Below are positions 1 through 9,081 of a stretch of DNA of 42,924 nucleotides, piece by piece (the first letter of the stretch is position 1; each line of letters opens with the position of its first letter). The notes below the pieces were generated by a model that was given only the letters and a program-made list of their open reading frames with translations, had not been told where the DNA came from and did not search any database. A program made the translations under genes and the position numbers. This stretch comes from an uncultured Prevotellaceae bacterium (GTDB lineage Bacteria > Bacteroidota > Bacteroidia > Bacteroidales > Bacteroidaceae), in assembly GCA_902770635.1 (NCBI GenBank), contig CACXTX010000042.1, positions 1 through 42,924 of the forward strand, given 5' to 3'.

Positions 1-1
1 C

Positions 2-142
2 GACGGCTTTACTATCGAAAACAATTACACCGGCGACATCGCCCCCGGGATTGCCGGTCGTCCTCTCACTAACCAACGGCCCATACGTCGTGACGAGATA
101 GGCGACAACCACCCCGGTCCAAATATCATCTTTAAGCAATGA
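2..142 (+). CDS. 3' end of an unidentified protein
   Basis: The window opens inside a reading frame on the + strand that runs without a stop for 46 codons and ends at TGA 140-142, with the C-terminus ...GDNHPGPNIIFKQ. The stop overlaps the ATG of the next gene (ATGA), which is typical of translationally coupled genes in one operon. The fragment is too short for a family call. Its position directly upstream of a GH31 gene suggests another enzyme of the same carbohydrate operon, but that is inference only. Confidence 0.6.
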   Translation, partial: DGFTIENNYTGDIAPGIAGRPLTNQRPIRRDEIGDNHPGPNIIFKQ

Positions 143-2410
143 AGCAAACCAACTACCATCTCTTTGACTTCATGGATTTTGACCCTTCGTTGCAGAAGGA
201 CGAATTCCTCTGGAAGGCATACGCACCCACTAAGATAGTGGAGCGCGAGGGCGACATCGTCGTCACTATTCCCTATCAGAAACAACTGTATCAGGAAGAC
301 ATGGCACCCGATACGGAGACACCCCAGCAGTCTTTCGACCTCATTATCCGGGCTTACGAGCCTAACATCGTCCGACTGTTTACCACGATAAGTGGTGACG
401 AGATGGTGGAGGCCGATGATATGCTGCAATTCTCGCCCGAAGTAAAGCACTTGTCCCTGACCGTCCGTTCGTTACCAGAAGGTTCGGCAGGCTACGACAT
501 CATCGCTGCTAACGGCAAGAAGGTAGCCACCATCGACCTTAGCAAGCCACAACTGGACAAGTGGAGTGACCTGTTGCCAGCCCCTCAACCGGCTCCTTTC
601 ATTACCTTCTATCCCGATGGTGACGAGACGAAAGGCATAGGCTTGAGCGACGACCACTTCTCGCCGCCTCGCTACGATGCCCTACCCCTCGGTTTTGTAA
701 GCCGAGGTATTACCTCGAAAAACGGAGCAGAGCGCGCCACCATCAGCTTCAAGTGCACTCCCGACGAGTGCTTCGTTGGCACGGGCGAGCGATTCCGCAA
801 GATGGATCTTAGCGGACAGACTTTCCAATTGAAGAATCAGGACGGACAGGGTGTCAACAACCGTCGTTGCTATAAGAATATCCCGTTCTATATGAGCAGT
901 CGCATGTATGGCTGCTTCTACCATACTTCCGACTATTGCAAACTCTCGCTGGCCGACCACTCCACGCGTTCCGTCCAGTTCCTCAACGACCATGCTACAA
1001 TCGATGTGTTCCTAATAGGCGGCAAGACACCTGAGGAAATCCTGCGTACCTATCGTATGCTGACAGGTTTCCCGCAGATGCCTCCTCTCTGGTCGTTCGG
1101 CATCTGGATGAGTCGTATGACCTACTTCTCTGCCGACGAGGTGAACGAGATTTGCGACAGACTTCGCCAGGAACATTATCCCTGCGATGTGATACACCTG
1201 GATACAGGTTGGTTCCGTACCGACTGGCTCTGCGAGTGGAAGTTCAATCCCGAGCGCTTTCCTGACCCGAAGGGGTTTGTCCAGCATCTCAAAAAGGAAG
1301 GGTGCCGAACAATTAGAGGAGGCGAAGGCAAACCATTATATCAGTCAGCCCACGAAGACAGAAGACACCTCTACGGGTGGTGCCTCGAACTTCTCTGCCC
1401 TCGATTATGCAGGCACCATCGACTTCACCTATCCGAAGGCCGTCGAATGGTATAAGAACCAGCTGTTGAAACCTTTGCTCGACATGGGTGTGACATGTAT
1501 CAAGACCGACTTCGGTGAGAACATCCACATGGACCATCGCTATCATGGAATGTCACCTGAGCGTTTGAACAACATATACTCGCTGCTCTACCAACGGGCC
1601 GCCTTTGAGGTGACCAAGGAGGTAACCGGTCAGGGCATCGTCTGGGCACGCTCGGCCTGGGCTGGTTGTCAGCGCTATCCCCTGCATTGGGGTGGCGACA
1701 GCGCTTCCTCATGGGACGGGCTGGCAGGAAGCCTGAAGGGTGGTCTGCACTTCGGACTCTCAGGCTTTGCCTTCTGGAGCCATGACGTACCGGGATTCCA
1801 CAGCATTCCCGACTTCATGAACTCGCCCCTTGACGAGAACGTCTATGTTCGCTGGACACAGTTTGGCGTGTTCTCCAGTCACATGCGCTACCACGGCACC
1901 TGCAAGCGCGAGCCCTGGCACTATCCCCGCATCGCCCCCATTGTGAAGCGTTGGTGGAAGCTGCGCTATAAACTGCTGCCCTATATCGTAGAACAGTCGG
2001 AGAAAGCTTGCCAGAGTGGTTATCCTATGGTGCGTGCCCTATTGATGCATCATCCTCACGACCGTCAGGTATGGCACATTGACGATGAGTATTACTTCGG
2101 TTCCGAGTTCTTGGTTTGTCCCGTAATGAATGCGTACCACACTTCGACTGATGAACCGAAGAACGGTGTTGGCACGCGTGACATCTATCTGCCCGAGGGC
2201 ATGTGGGTGAACTTCTTCACAGGTGAAAGACTAAATGGAGGCCGCTGGTACTATAACGTGGAAATTCCCTTAGACCAGATGCCCGTCTTCGTACGCCCCG
2301 GAGCGCATATTCAGATTTATCCTGACGATGTGGACTCTACTGACGACATGGATCTGTCGAAAGCAATAACTATTGGAATAACCAAAGACTACAAAGGTTT
2401 TGAATTTTAA
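139..2410 (+). pseudogene. GH31 alpha-xylosidase, disrupted by a small deletion/frameshift
   Basis: Two overlapping frames together encode a GH31 alpha-xylosidase of the YicI type. The first frame (139 to about 1305) carries the N-terminal beta-sandwich and the start of the barrel (WSFGIWMSR, DVIHLDTGWF). The second (about 1300-2410) carries the nucleophile motif KTDFGE, the acid/base motif WGGDS and the C-terminal domains. At about 1300-1312 the frame jumps from FVQHLKKEG to EQLEEAKANHYI. In GH31 about 25-30 residues, including the conserved barrel strand with the LW/VW..P motif, normally lie between these points, so bases are missing and the reading frame is lost. Family members are about 770-800 residues; 2,272 nt is not a multiple of three. 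It could be a true pseudogene or an assembly error. It would release xylose from xyloglucan-type oligosaccharides; no signal peptide is seen. Confidence 0.85.
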
Positions 2411-2480
2411 TGTTTAGTCTTTATCTGAAATTTAATCTTTAATGTTTAATCTTTAATATAACAACGTGGAAAGTCACTAC

Positions 2481-4028
2481 ATGCAAGGCCTCGATTGGGT
2501 CATCTTAGGAATCTATTTCGCCGTGCTCATAGGCATCGGAATATGGGCCAGTACAAAACGTAAGAAAGGCGGTGCGCTGTTCTTGGCAGAACACTCGCTG
2601 CGCTGGCATCATATTGGTTTCTCAATGTGGGGTACCAATGTGGGACCTTCGATGCTAATAGCCTCGGCCTCGGCAGGTTTCACGACAGGTATCGTCAGCG
2701 GCAACTACGCCTGGTATGCCTTCGTCTTCATCGCTCTGTTGGCCTTTGTCTTTGCACCAAGATACTTGGGTGCCAAGGTCTCGACGTTACCAGAGTTCAT
2801 GGGATTGCGCTTCGGGCAATCTACTCGTAACATATTGGCGTGGTACACCATCGTCACCATCGTCATCTCGTGGCTGGCGCTGACGCTCTTTGCCGGTGGC
2901 ATCCTCATCCGTCAGGTGTTCGACATTCCCATGTGGATGTCGGCCTTGGTACTACTCTTCATCTCCGCCTTCTTCAGCATGTTGGGAGGACTGAAAGCCG
3001 TAGCCTATACCAATGTCTATCAGATGATTCTGCTCATCGTCGTCTCACTGATTTTGGTCATTGTAGGACTGGACAAAGTGGGTGGTATACAAGCTCTCGT
3101 CGACAAGGTTCCTGCCGACTACTGGGTGATGTTCAAGCCCAATAGCGACGAAGCCTTCCCCTGGCTCCCCATTATTCTGGGCTATCCCGTCATGGGTGTC
3201 TGGTTCTGGTGTACTGACCAAAGCATGGTGCAACCCGTCTTGGCAGCCAAGGACTTGCGTGAAGGACAGTTGGGCACCAACTTCACGGGTTGGCTGAAAA
3301 TTTTGGATGTGGCTCTGTATATACTGCCTGGTATCATTTGCTTCGCCCTCTATGGCGATACGCTCGACAACCCCGACGAAGCCTATCTGACCATGGTCGA
3401 GAACCTGTTTCCAGTAGGCATGGTAGGCCTCGTCTTTGCTGTGCTTACAGCGTGCCTTGTGTCAACTATTGGCTCTGCACTCAATGCCCTTTCCACCGTC
3501 TTTACGATGGATATCTACGTCAAGCGTTTCCGTCCAGACGCTTCCCAGCGTCGCATCAATTTCGTGGGACGCATCGTGACCGTTATCGGTGCCACTATAG
3601 CCATCGTGCTCACCGTAGCCATCGACAGCATCAAGGGTCTCAACCTCTTTAATGTGTTCCAGTCCGTGCTGGGCTTCATTGCACCCCCAATGGCCGCCGT
3701 CTTCGTACTGGGCATTTTCTGGAAGCGTTGCACCACACGGGCAGCCAACTTCGCCCTCACCGCCGGCACCGTATTCTGTCTCGTGGTGGGTGTGCTCTAC
3801 CTTTGGCCACCCGAGTGGTTACAGTTCCCCTGGCCCCATTTCATGCTGCTATCGTTCGAACTGTTCGTGATACTTGCCGTTGCGATGGCCATCATCTCCC
3901 TCACCGACAAGGACAAGACCGTCTATGAGATTCCAGCTCCCATTCGCGAGGGATTCTCTAAACTGGCTGTCGGCCTATGGACGGCGCTGGCCATTGTCAT
4001 GATCAGCCTATATGTATTCTTTAACTAA
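2481..4028 (+). CDS. SSS-family sodium:solute symporter
   Basis: Inner-membrane sodium:solute symporter of the SSS (SLC5) family, about 515 residues with some 13-14 hydrophobic segments beginning at LDWVILGIYFAVLIGIGIW. Conserved features include the early WASTKRKKGG loop, the WGTNVGPSMLIASASAGF helix and the TIGSALNALSTVFTMD region. The chosen start is ATG 2481, giving the typical SSS N-terminus MQGLDWVILG; an in-frame GTG at 2466 would add five residues. It lies 55-70 nt after the GH31 gene and 14 nt before the PreA-like gene. The operon suggests uptake of a sugar released by the hydrolases, or of a nucleoside/pyrimidine given the two nucleoside-related genes downstream. The substrate cannot be read from sequence. 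Confidence 0.9.
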   Translation: MQGLDWVILGIYFAVLIGIGIWASTKRKKGGALFLAEHSLRWHHIGFSMWGTNVGPSMLIASASAGFTTGIVSGNYAWYAFVFIALLAFVFAPRYLGAKVSTLPEFMGLRFGQSTRNILAWYTIVTIVISWLALTLFAGGILIRQVFDIPMWMSALVLLFISAFFSMLGGLKAVAYTNVYQMILLIVVSLILVIVGLDKVGGIQALVDKVPADYWVMFKPNSDEAFPWLPIILGYPVMGVWFWCTDQSMVQPVLAAKDLREGQLGTNFTGWLKILDVALYILPGIICFALYGDTLDNPDEAYLTMVENLFPVGMVGLVFAVLTACLVSTIGSALNALSTVFTMDIYVKRFRPDASQRRINFVGRIVTVIGATIAIVLTVAIDSIKGLNLFNVFQSVLGFIAPPMAAVFVLGIFWKRCTTRAANFALTAGTVFCLVVGVLYLWPPEWLQFPWPHFMLLSFELFVILAVAMAIISLTDKDKTVYEIPAPIREGFSKLAVGLWTALAIVMISLYVFFN

Positions 4029-4042
4029 ACCAACGACTTATT

Positions 4043-5506
4043 ATGAAACGATTCAACATCTACGAAGAGGCCAACCGATGCCTCCTATGCCAGGATGCAC
4101 CCTGCACAAAGGCATGTAAGACGGGGGACCCTGCCCGTGCCATCCGCGCCATCCGTTTCGACAACCACAAGCCCGCTTTGAAGTGGGTTGCCAATTGTAC
4201 CGATGCCGACCTGGAAGCTGCGGAGCAAGCCTGTATCCACTACAACTGGCCTATCCGCATTAAGGAGCTGATTCGCTCCATCAATCCCGACGATGTTCCT
4301 TCCGACTGCTATCCCGACCTGGGCATCGACTTCTGTGGCATCCATTGCGAGAATCCCTTCTTCCTCGCCTCCTCTGCCGTCTGCACCAACTACGAGATGG
4401 TGGCGCGCGCTTTCGAAGCCGGCTGGGGTGGCGTGTTCTATAAGACCATTTGCCTGCAAGAAATCAAGGAGGTGTCTCCCCGTTTTGACGCTCTCCACGG
4501 CAATGGCACTAAGGGCGATTTCTATGGATTTCGTAATATGGAGCAATTGAGCGAGAATCCCGTCGATGTTGATTTCGACATCCTGAGTCGTCTTAAGAAG
4601 AACTATCCCACCAAGGGTGTCGTTGCCAGCATCATGGGACAGACCGAGGAACAGTGGATTGAGTTGGCTCTCTTGGCAGAGAAAGCCGGTGTCGATGCCA
4701 TCGAACTCAATTTCTCGTGTCCTCAGATGCGACTTGCCGGCATGGGTAGCGACGTCGGTCAGAACCCCGAGGCCGTCAAGTTCTATACCGCTTATGTGAA
4801 GCGTGCTGTGAACATACCGGTCATTCCCAAGATGACGCCCAACATCACCCACATGGCCAGCCCTGCCAAGGAAGGATTCTTTGCTGGTGCCGATGCCATC
4901 TCCGCTATCAACACCATCAAGTCGGTCACCATGGACCCGCGTGCCGAAGTGTCGGGCCGTCGTACCGTTTCGGGCTATTCCGGACGAGCCGTCAAGCCCA
5001 TTGCCCTGCGCTTCATTCTCGAGATGGCAAAGACCGAGGAGATGAAGGGTATCGAGTTCAGCGGCATTGGTGGTATAGAGACGTGGCGTGACGCCTTGGA
5101 GTTCATCCAATTGGGTTGCAGCAACGTCCAGGTGTGCACCGCTGTCATGCAGTATGGCTATCGCATCATCGACGATCTGAAACTGGGTCTGCAACGCTAT
5201 ATGGTCAAGCGGGGTGTCAGTCATCTCTCCGACCTGGTTGGCGAGGCTGTAAACAGCTTTGTGATGCCCACTGACCTCGATCGCCAGACTATCATCTATC
5301 CCAAGATCAACCGTGAGGTTTGTGTGGGTTGCGGACGTTGTGAGACCTCCTGCAGCGATGGTGGTCATCAGGCCATCGTCTTCGACACTGCCACCCGTCA
5401 GCCTCGTATTGTAGGCACCAAGTGTGTGGGTTGTCACCTCTGTCGTCTCGTCTGTCCTACGGGCGCCATCGAGACCACCCGTCGCATAGACAAGAAAGAA
5501 GCATAA
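4043..5506 (+). CDS. preA: PreA-like dihydropyrimidine dehydrogenase subunit with an extra N-terminal Fe-S segment
   Basis: 487-residue FMN and iron-sulfur protein resembling the catalytic PreA subunit of NAD-dependent dihydropyrimidine dehydrogenase, which reduces uracil and thymine. The dihydroorotate-dehydrogenase-like barrel spans about residues 90-420 (FFLASSAVCTNYEM, ELNFSCPQM, IPKMTPNITHM, EFSGIGGIETW). Two C-terminal ferredoxin motifs follow (CVGCGRCETSC and CVGCHLCRLVCP). The N-terminus carries CLLCQDAPCTKAC (Cys13, 16, 21, 25), a cluster motif usually found in the partner PreT or in the N-terminal domain of eukaryotic DPD. E. coli PreA (about 411 residues) lacks it. No PreT-like flavoprotein is nearby. 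It sits between a symporter and GH127 in one operon, an unusual setting. Pyrimidine reduction is the family expectation; the actual substrate is unknown. Confidence 0.85.
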   Translation: MKRFNIYEEANRCLLCQDAPCTKACKTGDPARAIRAIRFDNHKPALKWVANCTDADLEAAEQACIHYNWPIRIKELIRSINPDDVPSDCYPDLGIDFCGIHCENPFFLASSAVCTNYEMVARAFEAGWGGVFYKTICLQEIKEVSPRFDALHGNGTKGDFYGFRNMEQLSENPVDVDFDILSRLKKNYPTKGVVASIMGQTEEQWIELALLAEKAGVDAIELNFSCPQMRLAGMGSDVGQNPEAVKFYTAYVKRAVNIPVIPKMTPNITHMASPAKEGFFAGADAISAINTIKSVTMDPRAEVSGRRTVSGYSGRAVKPIALRFILEMAKTEEMKGIEFSGIGGIETWRDALEFIQLGCSNVQVCTAVMQYGYRIIDDLKLGLQRYMVKRGVSHLSDLVGEAVNSFVMPTDLDRQTIIYPKINREVCVGCGRCETSCSDGGHQAIVFDTATRQPRIVGTKCVGCHLCRLVCPTGAIETTRRIDKKEA

Positions 5507-5528
5507 TCACTAAACATTATAACAACCA

Positions 5529-7592
5529 ATGAAGAAACTACTCTTAATAGCTTTGGTCTGTTGCTGTGGCACAGCAACAAACACTCAGGCTCAGGGTCTT
5601 ACTGACATGAGCCGTAGCAAGCAAGCCAAGATGCAGAACCTGCCCATGGGAGCTACCCAGTGGACGGGAGGCTTCTGGGGCGACCGCTTCCAGATGCTCT
5701 CTACTACAGGTATCTGGGACATGTGGGAAACGTGGAACACACCCTACGAGACGATTGACGCCTTAGGTCTGCATGGTTCCCACGGCTTTGCCAATTTCCA
5801 GGTGGCTGCAGGTACCGTTAAGGGCAAGCACCACGGCCCTCCCTTCCACGATGGCGACATGTATAAGTGGCTCGAAGCCTGTGCCGCTGTCTATGCCGTT
5901 ACCAAAGACCCGAAGATTGACGCCCTGATGGACCAGTTCATCGAGCAGGTAGCACTGGCCCAGCGTGCCGACGGCTATATCCACACCCCCGTGGTCATCT
6001 CCGAGCGCAATGCAGGTATTGACACACATGCAGGCACAGAAAATGCAGCAGGCATCGAGATTGGCAAGGACCAGAAGCACGCCTTTGCCTCGCGTCTTAA
6101 CTTCGAGACCTATAACCTCGGTCACCTCATGACCGCTGGCATTATCCACAAGCGTGCCACGGGCAAGACCACCCTCTTCAATTGCGGTAAGAAGGCTGCC
6201 GACTTCCTCTACAACTTCCTCACCAACGATGCTGCCGAGCTGTCGCGCAACGCCATCTGTCCCAGCCATTATATGGGTGCTGCCGAGATGTACCGTGAGA
6301 CGGGCGACGAGAAATACCTCACCCTGGCCAAGGGGCTTATTGCCATTCGCGACAGCGTGACTAATGGCGAGGACCACAACCAGGACCGCCATAAGTTCCG
6401 CGACCAGTACGAGGCCATGGGACATGCCGTCCGTGCCAACTACCTCTATGCCGGTGTAGCAGATCTCTATGCCGAGACAGGCGAGACGCAGCTGATGAAG
6501 AACCTCAGCGCCATCTGGGACGACATTATCCAGCACAAGATTTACATCATGGGCGGTTGTGGTGCTTTGTACGATGGCGTGTCACCCGACGGCACCACCT
6601 ACAACCAGCCTTCCATCCAGCAGATTCACCAGGCCTACGGACGCCAGTTCCAGTTGCCTCAGGAGGCTGCCCACAACGAGATATGTGCGCAGATAGGCAT
6701 GATGCTCTTTTCGTGGCGCATGTTCCAGACCACGGGTGATGCCAAGTACATCGACAACATCGAGAACGAGCTCTACAATGGCATTCTCTCGGGCATCTCG
6801 CTTGACGGACGCGACTTCTTCTATACCGAGGCGCTGCGCCGCACCAAGGAGTTCCCCTACGTCATGCGCTGGCCCAAGCACCGTCAGCGTTACATCACCT
6901 GTTTCTGCTGTCCTCCCAACACCCTGCGCACGCTCTGCGAGGCCCAAGAGTACGCCTATGCTGTCAGCGGTGAGACACTCTACGTCAACCTCTACGGACA
7001 GAACAGTCTGAAGACCAAAGACCTGGAGGTGGAGCAGACCACCAACTATCCCTGGGATGGACAGATTACGCTAACCGTCAAGAAGGCCAAGAAGCTCTCC
7101 ACCATCGTCTTGCATCAGCCCGACTGGTGCGACAAATACAGCGTCACCGTCAATGGCGAGAAGGCCGACCTCACCATCACCCGCAAGTGGAAGAAAGGCG
7201 ATGTCATCCAACTCACCCTCGACATGCGTCCCCGACTCGTAGAGGCGAACCCCTTGGTCGAGGAAGCCAAGAACCAGGTGGCCGTCATGCGCGGACCTAT
7301 CGTCTATTGTCTGGAGGGTCAGGATATCCAGGGTGGCTATCGCATCAACGATATCGCCCTCGACGACGACATCGAGCTGAAGGAAGTCAAGATGACCATT
7401 GCCGGTCATGAGTTCATTGCCCTGGAAGGCGACGCCAAGCTCGTCAACAACAAGCCGTGGAACAACACCACGCTCTATCGCCAAGTCGCCAAGTCGCCCG
7501 ACACCAAGGTAAGAATCCGGCTCATCCCCTACTACGCCTGGGACAACCGCGGCATCCAGGACATGTCGCTGTGGCTGCCCCTCAGGCGGTAA
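5529..7592 (+). CDS. Exported GH127 (DUF1680) beta-L-arabinofuranosidase
   Basis: 687-residue protein with a signal peptide (MKKLLLIALVCCCGTATNTQAQ) followed by a DUF1680/GH127 (alpha/alpha)6 barrel and C-terminal beta domains. The cysteine-glycosidase signature is visible: Glu384-x-Cys386 in HNEICA and the pair Cys460-Cys461 in CFCCPPN. These correspond to Glu338, Cys340, Cys417 and Cys418 of the characterised enzyme HypBA1, where the Cys ligate zinc and one is the nucleophile. The predicted reaction is removal of terminal beta-L-arabinofuranose from plant glycans, in the periplasm or at the surface. It starts 22 nt after the PreA-like gene. A second, divergent GH127-family gene lies at 27049-29544. 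Confidence 0.9.
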   Translation: MKKLLLIALVCCCGTATNTQAQGLTDMSRSKQAKMQNLPMGATQWTGGFWGDRFQMLSTTGIWDMWETWNTPYETIDALGLHGSHGFANFQVAAGTVKGKHHGPPFHDGDMYKWLEACAAVYAVTKDPKIDALMDQFIEQVALAQRADGYIHTPVVISERNAGIDTHAGTENAAGIEIGKDQKHAFASRLNFETYNLGHLMTAGIIHKRATGKTTLFNCGKKAADFLYNFLTNDAAELSRNAICPSHYMGAAEMYRETGDEKYLTLAKGLIAIRDSVTNGEDHNQDRHKFRDQYEAMGHAVRANYLYAGVADLYAETGETQLMKNLSAIWDDIIQHKIYIMGGCGALYDGVSPDGTTYNQPSIQQIHQAYGRQFQLPQEAAHNEICAQIGMMLFSWRMFQTTGDAKYIDNIENELYNGILSGISLDGRDFFYTEALRRTKEFPYVMRWPKHRQRYITCFCCPPNTLRTLCEAQEYAYAVSGETLYVNLYGQNSLKTKDLEVEQTTNYPWDGQITLTVKKAKKLSTIVLHQPDWCDKYSVTVNGEKADLTITRKWKKGDVIQLTLDMRPRLVEANPLVEEAKNQVAVMRGPIVYCLEGQDIQGGYRINDIALDDDIELKEVKMTIAGHEFIALEGDAKLVNNKPWNNTTLYRQVAKSPDTKVRIRLIPYYAWDNRGIQDMSLWLPLRR

Positions 7593-7619
7593 ACGCCCTT
7601 TATAACCATAAAAAAGAGC

Positions 7620-8543
7620 ATGAAGATAAGAACACTCATTATATTGATAGCACTGATGTACAACGCTTCTATTTACGCACAACACAGGGCATCCACTGAG
7701 GAGGGGACGCCACATATATCAGCCGAGAAAGGGGATTTTGCCAAGACTGTACTGATGCCTGGCGACCCCCTTCGTGCCAAATTCATTGCAGAGCAATTCC
7801 TGGAAGATGTCGAGGAGGTGACATCAGTCAGAAACATGCTAGGCTATACAGGCACCTACAAAGGCGTGCGCGTATCGGTCATGGGCAGCGGTATGGGCAT
7901 GCCCAGCATAGGTATCTACTCCTATGAACTGTTCACCTATTATGATGTGGACAACATCATCCGTATCGGTTCTGCAGGCAGTTACAAGGCTGATTTGAAG
8001 CCGATGGACGTGACACTGGCAAAGAGTGCCGTCAGCGAGTCAACCTACGCACGCTATCAATGTGGAGTAACCGACCAAGAGCTCTTTCCCAGCGCGTTGC
8101 TCAACGATGCCATCAAGACCAAAGCCAACGAGCTGGGCATCAATCTGAAGATGTCCACGGTGCACTCCTCCGATGTATTCTATGTCGATTCCTCTTTCGA
8201 GACCTGGGAGCAGATAGCCAAGCGCACGGGTGCAGACTGTGTGGAAATGGAGAGCTTCGCACTCTTTCATAATGCCAGCAGACTGAACAAACACGCAGCA
8301 TGTCTGCTGACCATCAGCGACTCCTTCATAACCGACGAGAAGCTCACCCCAGAGGAACGCCAGGAATCATTCACTGAAATGATAAAGCTGGCCCTCGAGG
8401 CGGCCGTCACCTTAAGTCCGACAGCCGTCAGCGCACCCACCTCCGAAGCCCCCGAAACGGGCAGTCGTAAATACATAGAAAACAACGGCGTGGTCATCCA
8501 CAAAGACGGCAAGAAATACAGCACGTCGGGAGTTCCGCAATAA
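7620..8543 (+). CDS. DeoD-type purine nucleoside phosphorylase with a signal peptide
   Basis: 307-residue nucleoside phosphorylase of the DeoD/hexameric PNP type. It aligns by eye with E. coli DeoD from TPHISAEKGDFAKTVLMPGD onward. Active-site elements are kept: GDPLRAKFIAE (phosphate arginine), RIGSAGSY, CVEMESFALF, and SDS with PEERQ (catalytic Asp/Arg region). Unlike cytosolic DeoD it begins with about 30 extra residues forming a signal peptide (MKIRTLIILIALMYNASIYA, then Q). No ATG exists at the usual DeoD start, so the extension is the only start. A 50-residue tail (about 257-307) ends NGVVIHKDGKKYSTSG. It starts 27 nt after GH127. Predicted role: periplasmic phosphorolysis of nucleosides next to the symporter and PreA-like genes. 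Confidence 0.85.
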   Translation: MKIRTLIILIALMYNASIYAQHRASTEEGTPHISAEKGDFAKTVLMPGDPLRAKFIAEQFLEDVEEVTSVRNMLGYTGTYKGVRVSVMGSGMGMPSIGIYSYELFTYYDVDNIIRIGSAGSYKADLKPMDVTLAKSAVSESTYARYQCGVTDQELFPSALLNDAIKTKANELGINLKMSTVHSSDVFYVDSSFETWEQIAKRTGADCVEMESFALFHNASRLNKHAACLLTISDSFITDEKLTPEERQESFTEMIKLALEAAVTLSPTAVSAPTSEAPETGSRKYIENNGVVIHKDGKKYSTSGVPQ

Positions 8544-8579
8544 GGAAATGTCTTATTTTTGTTATTTATCGTTATAAAA

Positions 8580-8611
8580 TTTGGAAGGAACCATCCTTTT
8601 CATTACCTTTG
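8580..8611 (+). promoter_or_regulatory. Bacteroidales promoter for the Cys-rich protein gene
   Basis: A -33-type TTTG (8580-8583) is followed after 20 nt by the -7 element TACCTTTG (8604-8611), placing the transcript start about 30 nt before ATG 8647. The gene is therefore transcribed separately from the operon ending at 8543. The sequence is closely similar to the promoter at 9891-9922. Confidence 0.7.
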
Positions 8612-8646
8612 CAACCGACTTAATTACATTAACAACAAAAAACAAT

Positions 8647-8982
8647 ATGAAAAAGATTTTGCTTAGTGCCATGATGATCATGGCGATGATGTGCGCTACA
8701 ACAAATGCCAGCGCCCAGGACCATAAGTGCGACAAGAACAAGAAAGAATGTTGCGAGAAGAAAAAGGCTTGCTGCGACAAGAAGGATGCAAAGGCTTGCT
8801 GCGACAAGAAGGACGCAAAACAATGCGACAAGAAGGACGCAAAACAATGCGACAAGAAGGACGCCAAGGCTTCTTGCGGTGGTAACTGCGAGAAATGCAC
8901 CGAGTGCAAGGCCACTTGCAGCAAGACAAACTGCAAGGACTGTAAGCACAAGGGGCAGTGCAAGAAGAATTGCAAGAAATAA
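8647..8982 (+). CDS. Exported Cys/Lys-rich repeat protein
   Basis: 111-residue protein not assignable to a named family. Residues 1-23 are a clear signal peptide (MKKILLSAMMIMAMMCATTNASAQ). The mature part is almost entirely Cys, Lys, Asp and Ala, with about five copies of a CDKKDAK heptad (some with CC) and then a CxxC-rich tail (CGGNCEKCTECKATC...). About 20 cysteines in under 90 residues suggest metal binding or dense disulfide bonding outside the cytoplasm. The DNA shows near-identical tandem units from about 8767 to 8870. Start 8647 is chosen because it gives the signal peptide and follows the promoter; an upstream in-frame ATG at 8581 overlaps promoter sequence. Confidence 0.75.
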   Translation: MKKILLSAMMIMAMMCATTNASAQDHKCDKNKKECCEKKKACCDKKDAKACCDKKDAKQCDKKDAKQCDKKDAKASCGGNCEKCTECKATCSKTNCKDCKHKGQCKKNCKK

Positions 8983-9003
8983 CCTTCAGGCATTATAAAA
9001 AAA

Positions 9004-9041
9004 CAGCAGGTTCCCCATATCGGAGAGCCTGCTGACTTTTT
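9004..9041 (+). terminator. Rho-independent terminator after the Cys-rich protein gene
   Basis: CAGCAGGTTC (9004-9013) pairs with GAGCCTGCTG (9025-9034, one G-T pair) and is followed by TTTTT at 9037-9041. It lies 20 nt after the stop codon at 8982. Confidence 0.75.
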
Positions 9042-9081
9042 GGTGGCAAACCACTTTATTTAAATGAATGTTTTGCGTACA

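Noticed and set aside
4085-5437. 450-codon open frame on the minus strand
   Set aside because: It is the antisense shadow of the PreA-like gene, caused by G/C-rich third codon positions; the + strand frame has clear motifs and operon spacing.
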